Assembly: GCA_051306415.1 (NCBI GenBank)
Contig: JBPPNE010000234.1
Span: 1 to 12,279, forward strand
Reading direction: 5' to 3'
DNA length: 12,279 nucleotides
From: CBDDRG01 sp051306415
GTDB lineage: Bacteria; Pseudomonadota; Gammaproteobacteria; Pseudomonadales; Porticoccaceae
The notes beneath the pieces are model-generated. The model did not search any database. It was given only the letters and a program-made list of their open reading frames with translations, and had not been told where the DNA came from. A program made the translations under genes and the position numbers. Positions within the stretch are counted from its first letter, which is position 1. Every line of letters begins with the position of its first letter. Below, one piece after another: positions 7,359 through 12,279 of this stretch.

Positions 7359-8018
7359 ATGCCACTTGCCCTGTTTGATCTCGACAACACCCTGATCGCC
7401 GGCGACAGCGACCACGCCTGGGGCGAGTTCCTGGTGCGCATGGGCAAGGTTGACGCCACCGAGCACCAGCGCCGCAACGATCAGTTTTTTCAGGATTACC
7501 AGGCCGGCCGGCTCGATATCAACGCCTACCTGGGCTTCGCGCTGGCGCCCCTGTCAACCATACCCATCGGTGAACTTGTGCACCTGCACCGGCAATTCAT
7601 GTCCGAGGTCATCAGCGCCTGGTGGCTGCCGCGGGCCGAAGCGGTGATCGCGCGGCACCGCGACGCCGGCGACCATCTGGTGGTGATTACCTCGACCAAC
7701 CGCTTTGTCGTCGAGCCGATCTGCGCCCGCCTCGGCATCACCGATCTGATAGCCACCGAGCTTGAGCAGATCGACGAGCGTTACACCGGCAATATCCTCG
7801 GCGTGCCAAGCTACCGGGACGGCAAGCTGATACGCCTGCGGCAGTGGCTGGAGAACCGCGACCACAGCCTCGCCGGCAGCTATTTCTACAGCGACTCGAT
7901 CAACGACCTGCCGCTGTTGCAGCACGTCGACAACCCCGTCGCGGTAGACCCGGACCCGCAGCTGCGCGCCGTCGCCAGCCGCGAGGGCTGGCCCATCATC
8001 AGCCTGCGCGGTGACTGA
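7359..8018 (+). CDS. HAD-superfamily subfamily IB phosphatase
   Basis: A 219-residue soluble phosphatase of the SerB-like HAD-IB type. Motif I is LFDLDNTLI, with nucleophile Asp7 and acid/base Asp9. Motif II is VVITSTN (about 108-114), motif III is Lys156 in DGKLIRL, and motif IV is YSDSINDLPLL (Asp179 and Asp183). The four-helix cap between motifs I and II is of the expected size. The substrate is unknown; relatives include phosphoserine- and histidinol-phosphate-like phosphatases. A HAD gene of this type lies next to rppH in Pseudomonas, as I recall. ATG 7359 is chosen because motif I normally starts within the first ten residues and the upstream 40 codons show no conserved sequence. There is no clear ribosome binding site. 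Confidence 0.88.
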   Translation: MPLALFDLDNTLIAGDSDHAWGEFLVRMGKVDATEHQRRNDQFFQDYQAGRLDINAYLGFALAPLSTIPIGELVHLHRQFMSEVISAWWLPRAEAVIARHRDAGDHLVVITSTNRFVVEPICARLGITDLIATELEQIDERYTGNILGVPSYRDGKLIRLRQWLENRDHSLAGSYFYSDSINDLPLLQHVDNPVAVDPDPQLRAVASREGWPIISLRGD

Positions 8019-8040
8019 CCGCATCAGATCCAAGGCCGCG

Positions 8041-8070
8041 ATGACAGCGCGGCCGTGAACCCGCTATTAT
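8041..8070 (+). promoter_or_regulatory. Candidate sigma-70 promoter for lgt-thyA-folA
   Basis: ATGACA (8041-8046) and TATTAT (8065-8070) each match 5 of 6 consensus positions and are 18 bases apart. Transcription would start near 8077, just ahead of the AAGGGG at 8091-8096. This is the best promoter-like sequence I see in the window and would drive the three-gene operon independently of the HAD gene, which ends 22 bases upstream. Confidence 0.5.
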
Positions 8071-8102
8071 TTACGCCTGAACCAAACCCCAAGGGGCTTC
8101 CA

Positions 8103-8126
8103 ATGTTGGCGTGCTCGGCATGTTGA
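8103..8126 (+). CDS. Possible 7-codon leader peptide overlapping lgt start
   Basis: AAGGGG (8091-8096), the second half of a ccccaagggg palindrome, sits 6 bases before ATG 8103. That ATG opens a short frame encoding MLACSAC and stopping at TGA 8124-8126. The lgt ATG (8120) lies inside it in another frame, so ribosomes finishing the short frame would end at the lgt start. This fits translational coupling or a leader peptide. It could equally be chance, with the ribosome binding site serving lgt at GTG 8111 or ATG 8120 at long spacing. Confidence 0.25.
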   Translation: MLACSAC

Positions 8127-8932
8127 CCTATCCCGTAATCGACCCCATAGCCTTTTCGGTGGGGCCGGTGCGCGCGCACTGGTACGGCGTCATGTACCTC
8201 GTCGGCTTCGCGGCAGCCTGGCTGCTGGCCCGTCAGCGCAGTCGCCGCCCCGGTGCGCCGGTGCAGACAAACCAGATCGAGGATCTGATCGTCTACAGCG
8301 CCTTTGGCGTCATTCTCGGCGGCCGCTGCGGTTATGTGGTGTTCTACAACTTCGACAAGTGGCTCGCCGATCCGCTGTGGCTGTTCCGCCTGTGGGAGGG
8401 CGGCATGTCTTTCCACGGCGGCTTGCTCGGGGTGATCTTCGCCCTGTTTTTGTTTGCCCACCGCATCCACCAGCCGTTCCTGGCGGTGACCGACTTCGCC
8501 GCGCCATTGGTGCCGATCGGCCTGGGCCTGGGCCGTATTGGCAATTTCATCGGCCAGGAGCTCTGGGGCCGAGCCACCGATGTGTCCTGGGGCATGGTGT
8601 TTCCCCGCGATCCCGAGCAGTTGGTGCGCCATCCCTCCCAGCTCTATCAAGCCACGCTGGAGGGCATCGTGCTGTTTGGCGTGCTGTTCTGGTACTCCCG
8701 CCAGCCGCGCCCCACCGGCGCGGTCGGCGGCCTGTTTCTGCTGCTGTACGGCCTGTTTCGCTTCGCGGTTGAATTTTTCCGCGAACCCGACCGCCAGATC
8801 GGCTTCGATCTGTTCGACTGGATGACCCGCGGCCAGATTCTCTGTCTGCCGATGATCATCACCGGCGCGCTGTTAATGTCCTGGGCCTACCGGCGCGGAT
8901 CACCCGCTGCTGCGGCCGTAGCCAAAAGCTGA
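8120..8932 (+). CDS. lgt: Prolipoprotein diacylglyceryl transferase
   Basis: An inner-membrane enzyme that transfers diacylglycerol from phosphatidylglycerol to the lipobox cysteine of prelipoproteins. The 270-residue product has about seven hydrophobic segments. Landmarks are HWYGVMYLVGF (about 20-30), GGRCGYVVFYNF, GGMSFHGGLLGV, GRIGNFIGQELWGR, RHPSQLYQA and VEFFREPD. The signature keeps the Asn, Glu and Gly corresponding to E. coli Asn146, Glu151 and Gly154, but reads NFIGQEL where most relatives have NFINGEL. Like other short forms, it lacks the loop insertion of the E. coli protein before RHPSQLYE. ATG 8120 (MLTYPVIDP) matches where Pseudomonas-type Lgt begins; GTG 8111 would add three residues. 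Its TGA overlaps the ribosome binding site of thyA. Confidence 0.94.
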   Translation: MLTYPVIDPIAFSVGPVRAHWYGVMYLVGFAAAWLLARQRSRRPGAPVQTNQIEDLIVYSAFGVILGGRCGYVVFYNFDKWLADPLWLFRLWEGGMSFHGGLLGVIFALFLFAHRIHQPFLAVTDFAAPLVPIGLGLGRIGNFIGQELWGRATDVSWGMVFPRDPEQLVRHPSQLYQATLEGIVLFGVLFWYSRQPRPTGAVGGLFLLLYGLFRFAVEFFREPDRQIGFDLFDWMTRGQILCLPMIITGALLMSWAYRRGSPAAAAVAKS

Positions 8933-8944
8933 GGGCGGACCAGC

Positions 8945-9778
8945 ATGCGCCAGTATCTCGATCTCATGCGCCAGGTGCGCGACCACGGCACTCGCAAGGG
9001 CGACCGCACCGGCACTGGCACCCTGAGCGTGTTCGGCCACCAGATGCGCTTTGATCTCGCCGCCGGCTTCCCGCTGGTGACCACCAAAAAAGTCCACCTC
9101 AAATCCATCATCCACGAGCTACTGTGGTTTTTGCGCGGCGATACCAACACCCGCTACCTCAAGGATCACAACGTCAGCATCTGGGATGAATGGGCGACCG
9201 CGAGCGGCGACCTCGGCCCGGTCTACGGCCAGCAGTGGCGCAGTTGGCCGACGGCTGGTGGCGGCAGCATCGACCAGATCGCCGAACTCATCGACCAGTT
9301 GCAGCGCCGCCCCCATTCCCGCCGGCTTATCGTATCAGCATGGAATCCGGCGCAGTTGCCGGACGAAAGCCTGTCGCCGCAAGCCAATGTCGCTGCCGGT
9401 CGCATGGCGCTGGCGCCCTGTCACGCGGTGTTCCAGTTCTATGTCGCCGACGACAAACTGTCGTGCCAGCTCTACCAGCGCAGCGCCGATATCTTCCTCG
9501 GCGTGCCCTTCAACATCGCCTCCTACGCCCTGTTGACGCTGATGATCGCGCAAATTGCCGGCTTGCAGGCGGGGGAGTTCATCCACACCCTCGGCGACGC
9601 CCACCTCTACCTCAATCACCTCGAACAGGCCGACCTGCAACTGGGCCGCGAACCGCGACCGCTGCCGAGAATGGCGCTGAATACCGATATTCGCGACATT
9701 CTCGGCTTTCGCTACGAAGACTTCCGGCTGACCGGCTATGAACCCCACCCGGGCATTAGCGCGCCCATCGCCATCTGA
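8945..9778 (+). CDS. thyA: Thymidylate synthase
   Basis: Converts dUMP and 5,10-methylene-THF to dTMP and DHF in the cytoplasm. The 277-residue product has DRTGTGTLSVFG (20-31; phosphate-binding Arg21), SIIHELLWFL, IWDEWA, GPVYGQQWRSWP, the Arg126-Arg127 pair in HSRRLIVSAWNP, and the nucleophile Cys159 in MALAPCHAVFQFY. YQRSADIFLGVPFNIASY and DAHLYLNH follow. It is 13 residues longer than E. coli ThyA because of a segment just before the catalytic loop (PDESLSPQANVAAGR, 139-153), a variant I recall in other proteobacteria. GAGGG (8931-8935) overlaps the lgt stop codon, 12 bases intervene, and the same spacing precedes folA, indicating one operon. Confidence 0.96.
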   Translation: MRQYLDLMRQVRDHGTRKGDRTGTGTLSVFGHQMRFDLAAGFPLVTTKKVHLKSIIHELLWFLRGDTNTRYLKDHNVSIWDEWATASGDLGPVYGQQWRSWPTAGGGSIDQIAELIDQLQRRPHSRRLIVSAWNPAQLPDESLSPQANVAAGRMALAPCHAVFQFYVADDKLSCQLYQRSADIFLGVPFNIASYALLTLMIAQIAGLQAGEFIHTLGDAHLYLNHLEQADLQLGREPRPLPRMALNTDIRDILGFRYEDFRLTGYEPHPGISAPIAI

Positions 9779-9790
9779 CCGGAGCCTGCC

Positions 9791-10297
9791 ATGCGTATCG
9801 CCCTGATCGCCGCGGTAGCGGAAAACAGCGTCATCGGACGCGACAACACGCTGCCCTGGCACCTGCCCGAAGATCTCCGTCACTTCAAGCGCATCACCCT
9901 CGGCAAGCCACTGGTCATGGGCCGCCGCACTCACGAATCCATCGGTCGGCCGTTACCCGGCCGCACCAATATCGTCATCACCTCGCGGCGGGATTGGCAT
10001 CCGGCGGATATCACCATCGCGCATTCCCTCGCCGACGCCATCGCGTTGGCCGAACCGATAGCGGCGGCAAATGGCGCCGACGAGATCATGGTTATCGGCG
10101 GCGAGCAGCTCTATCGCCAAACGCTGGCGATAGCCGACCGTATCTATCTGACTCAGGTAGCCATCGCCGTTGAAGGCGATGCGTTTTTCCCGGTGATCGT
10201 CCGCACACAGTGGCGAGAGACTGACAGAGAAGAAGGCTTGTCGCCGGCAAGCGGTCTCGGCTATCAATTTGTGGTGTTTGACCGCTGCGCGTCCTGA
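9791..10297 (+). CDS. folA: Dihydrofolate reductase
   Basis: Reduces dihydrofolate to tetrahydrofolate with NADPH, regenerating the cofactor used up by ThyA upstream. The 168-residue protein has the standard type I features: LIAAVAENSVIGRDNTLPWH (5-24) with Trp23, the catalytic acid Asp28 in LPEDLRHFK, the NADPH-binding MGRRTHESIGRPLPGR (43-58) and MVIGGEQLYRQ (100-110). The ATG follows GGAG (9781-9784) by 6 bases, and the gene begins 12 bases after thyA. It is the last gene of the operon; a convergent amidohydrolase gene ends 380 bases downstream. Confidence 0.95.
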   Translation: MRIALIAAVAENSVIGRDNTLPWHLPEDLRHFKRITLGKPLVMGRRTHESIGRPLPGRTNIVITSRRDWHPADITIAHSLADAIALAEPIAAANGADEIMVIGGEQLYRQTLAIADRIYLTQVAIAVEGDAFFPVIVRTQWRETDREEGLSPASGLGYQFVVFDRCAS

Positions 10298-10612
10298 GCC
10301 CCCGCGCGTTTAACGGCGAACTTCTGCCAAAGCGTATCGGCTCAGAGCTATTACAGAGGAGGTACTCCGCACCTACTCGCGGGGAATCTAGGCCGCCAAA
10401 AGCCCTAGTCTGAGGCACCTACGAAATGGGGGCGATGCATGACCACCAACCGCCCTAACCAACGGGTGTCCATTTTTTGTAGAAACTCTCCTCTGTCGAT
10501 TTCAAAAGTAAAAAAGGACTGCTAAGCCGCGCCCTGGAAAACGATCTTAGAAAGAAAACCAACGAAGCGATCCCTGAAGCGTTGGTCCGTCCGGTTGCTT
10601 TTCTTTGGTGGC
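10298..10612. other. Gene-free convergent spacer, possibly remnant DNA
   Basis: No credible gene is visible between folA and the amidohydrolase terminator. Frames on both strands are short and unlike known families. Base composition shifts from GC-rich to A/T-rich at about 10470-10620 (for example ccattttttgtag and caaaagtaaaaaaggac), unlike the flanking genes. A short imperfect stem pairs ctagg (10388-10392) with cctag (10404-10408). A longer inverted repeat lies at 10551-10606. I see no classic rho-independent terminator for folA on the plus strand. Confidence 0.6.
10551..10606. repeat. Overlapping, mutually exclusive inverted repeats
   Basis: The arm aaagaaaaccaac (10551-10563) is complementary at 12 of 13 positions to gttgcttttcttt (10594-10606). 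Within it, accaacg (10558-10564) is perfectly complementary to cgttggt (10580-10586). The two pairings share the left arm and cannot form together. The right arm gives a T-rich stretch on the plus strand, so this could serve as an untypical folA terminator, or be a leftover mobile-element end. Confidence 0.55.
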
Positions 10613-10646
10613 AAAAAAATCGGCACCGGGTGTTAACCGGCGCCGA
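10613..10646 (-). terminator. Rho-independent terminator of the amidohydrolase gene
   Basis: On the minus strand, TCGGCGCCGG (10646-10637) and CCGGTGCCGA (10629-10620) form a 10-bp stem with one G-T wobble around a 7-base loop. Seven T residues (10619-10613) follow directly. The structure starts 31 bases after the minus-strand stop codon at 10678. On the plus strand the stem has an A-C mismatch and no T-run, so it acts in one direction. Confidence 0.9.
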
Positions 10647-10677
10647 CATGTAACAACCACGCTATTTTCAGCGGATT

Positions 10678-12279
10678 TTAGCGCGTGGCAGCAAGCGGCC
10701 CGCGCAGCAGCTGGCCAGGGTAGGCGCCGGTGTGCTCGCCATTGCGCATCAACACCTGGCCGTTGACGATGGTGGTGGAAATGCCCTTGGCCTTCTGCAC
10801 TAAGCGCCGCGCGCCGGCGGGCAGATCGTTGCGCACCTCGGGCATCAGCGCTTCGATGGTGTCGGGATCGAACACAATGACATCTGCCACCAAGCCGACG
10901 CGCAGCAGGCCGCGGTCGTGGAAGCCCCAGGCGGTGCCCGGCTCCAACGTCAGCATGCGGATCGCCTCTTCGAGGGTCAGCGCCTGTTTCTCCCGCACCC
11001 AGTGGCTCAGAACGTGGGTTTGCAGGGATGAGTCCATGATTTGGGAGACGTGCGCGCCGGAGTCGGAGAAGGTCACCACCGAACGGGGGTGGCGCATCAT
11101 TTTTAGCACATGGTCCTGATCTTCATTGAACAGCGGCTGGCGGAAGAACACCTTGAGGTGGTGCTCAAGCGCCACGTCGATCATGACCTCAACCGGATCC
11201 TTGCCGCGCTCCCGCGCCAGATCGGCAACGGTGCGGTGCGGCCCGGGGATGGTGTCCATAACCAGCAGCCACTCATAGTCGGGCCGGCGCATCTCTGCGC
11301 CGACGCCCTGCTTGTCCATGTGATTGCCGTTAGCGGACTCGACCAACTGGGCACGCATAGAAGGGTCGCGCAATGCCTGCTCCTGCTCCGCCAGTGATTT
11401 TTTGCGCAGCTCCTTCCAGACCGGGTATTTGTCAAACGGCAGCCGGGTCTCGAACGACATCAACACATTGAGCGCGCGGCTGTGGGTCTGGATGAACATG
11501 CTGCCGCCGAGTGCCGCGGTCTCTTCCATCAGAGCGAAGTAGGGCGGCCAGATATCCGGCGCGCGACGACTGCTGAACATGCCGAAGGTCAGGGGCCGTC
11601 CGGACTCGACCGCGAGATCGCGCAGACGCACCTGGTATTCCCGCTGGGCCACAGGGTCGCGGCCCACTTCTTCGTTGGCGATTTCGACGAGGCCTGCATC
11701 AAGATCGCTCAACACGCCCACCAGCTCGCGCACTTCGTCCCAGGTGGCGATACGGCTCGCCACCGGCTGGCCGTCCGGGGTCTGGTGGTTGCGGGTGCGC
11801 GATGTGGAAAAGCCAATGGCGCCGGCGCGCATGGCGGATTCCAGTTCCTTTTTCATCGCTTTCATTTCATCCGCCGTGGGCGCTTCGCTGAACGCGCGCT
11901 CGCCCATGGCATAGGTGCGCAGCGCAGAGTGGCCGACGTAGCCGCTGTAGTTGATGCCCTTGGGCAGGGCCTCGATCGCATCTAGATATTGCGCGAAGGT
12001 TTCCCAGGTCCAGTCGATGCCGGCTTCCATCGCTTCGCCGGCGATATCCTCGGCGCGCTCCAGATTGCGCACGACCAACGCCTTGTCCTTGGCGGCGCAG
12101 GGCGCCAGCGTGAAGCCGCAGTTGCCCATCACCACGGTAGTGATGCCGTGCCACACCGAGCAGGTGCCGAGGGGATCCCAGTTGATCTGGGCGTCCATGT
12201 GGGTGTGGCCGTCGATAAAGCCCGGCGACACGATCTGACCGGTCGCATCAATGACCTGCTTGGCGTCATCGCGGATGCG
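10678..12279 (-). CDS. Amidohydrolase, N-acyl-D-amino-acid deacylase type (5' partial)
   Basis: A metal-dependent amidohydrolase related to D-aminoacylases, which cleave the acyl group from N-acyl-D-amino acids. The visible 533 residues run to the window edge in an open frame (first residues RIRDDAKQVIDATGQIVSPG), so only the usual 40-50 N-terminal residues are missing. Metal-site landmarks are GHTHMD (visible residues 24-29), the bridging-type cysteine in MGNCGF (Cys54), IQTHSR, and TFSDSGAH near the C-terminus. The strand where classical D-aminoacylases carry a further ligand histidine reads LVEIANEEVG here, closer to the looser amidohydrolase-3 group, so substrate and metal content are uncertain. 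The C-terminal ADVIVFDP is the typical small beta-domain. The gene ends in a strong terminator and converges on folA. Confidence 0.85.
   Translation of the reverse strand, partial: RIRDDAKQVIDATGQIVSPGFIDGHTHMDAQINWDPLGTCSVWHGITTVVMGNCGFTLAPCAAKDKALVVRNLERAEDIAGEAMEAGIDWTWETFAQYLDAIEALPKGINYSGYVGHSALRTYAMGERAFSEAPTADEMKAMKKELESAMRAGAIGFSTSRTRNHQTPDGQPVASRIATWDEVRELVGVLSDLDAGLVEIANEEVGRDPVAQREYQVRLRDLAVESGRPLTFGMFSSRRAPDIWPPYFALMEETAALGGSMFIQTHSRALNVLMSFETRLPFDKYPVWKELRKKSLAEQEQALRDPSMRAQLVESANGNHMDKQGVGAEMRRPDYEWLLVMDTIPGPHRTVADLARERGKDPVEVMIDVALEHHLKVFFRQPLFNEDQDHVLKMMRHPRSVVTFSDSGAHVSQIMDSSLQTHVLSHWVREKQALTLEEAIRMLTLEPGTAWGFHDRGLLRVGLVADVIVFDPDTIEALMPEVRNDLPAGARRLVQKAKGISTTIVNGQVLMRNGEHTGAYPGQLLRGPLAATR

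Noticed and set aside
10455..10649. A 64-codon minus-strand frame in the spacer
   Set aside because: It starts inside the rho-independent terminator, has no visible ribosome binding site and no recognisable domain.
1..12279. CRISPR arrays, tRNA or rRNA genes, riboswitches
   Set aside because: I found no regularly spaced repeats, no cloverleaf-like sequence and no recognisable riboswitch core on either strand by reading; no covariance search could be run.

Overview
The window is GC-rich chromosomal DNA from a Gammaproteobacterium. The evidence is the gene neighbourhood: rppH-ptsP, a HAD-IB phosphatase and lgt-thyA-folA sit together, as in Pseudomonas and related groups, and the proteins read like gammaproteobacterial orthologues. 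I would guess a marine Cellvibrionales- or Halieaceae-like lineage, but the sequence alone does not settle this.

Layout. Bases 1-277 are the 3' end of an IS5-type insertion sequence: the last 40 codons of its transposase, then a non-coding end with a nested inverted repeat. Bases 278-455 are a gene-free junction carrying a dispersed-repeat-like segment. Bases 456-3442 hold three plus-strand genes: type I glyceraldehyde-3-phosphate dehydrogenase, a cytoplasmic glycerophosphodiester phosphodiesterase, and a GlpD-like FAD glycerol-3-phosphate dehydrogenase. The last of these is broken by a one-base frameshift near 3001. Bases 3593-4375 encode an NRDE/TANGO2-family protein, convergent with ptsP. 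On the minus strand, rppH (7217-6672) and ptsP (6691-4391) overlap by 20 nt. A HAD-IB phosphatase diverges from rppH at 7359. It is followed by a tight lgt-thyA-folA operon (8120-10297) with a good sigma-70-type promoter of its own. A roughly 380-base convergent intergenic stretch contains an A/T-rich patch with inverted repeats and a clear rho-independent terminator for the minus-strand gene. That last gene is an amidohydrolase of the D-aminoacylase type, and its 5' end is cut by the window edge.

How the genes fit together. The phosphodiesterase, GlpD-like enzyme and GAPDH form successive oxidation steps from glycerophosphodiesters towards lower glycolysis (triose-phosphate isomerase is not here). 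rppH-ptsP joins mRNA 5'-end processing with the nitrogen-PTS. thyA and folA are functionally coupled, since ThyA turns methylene-THF into DHF and FolA restores THF; Lgt modifies prelipoproteins.

I see no convincing previously undescribed system. The most useful leads are the glpD frameshift, a 7-codon reading frame with a well-placed ribosome binding site that overlaps the lgt start, the IS junction upstream of gap, and the paired hairpins in the 10.3-10.6 kb spacer.
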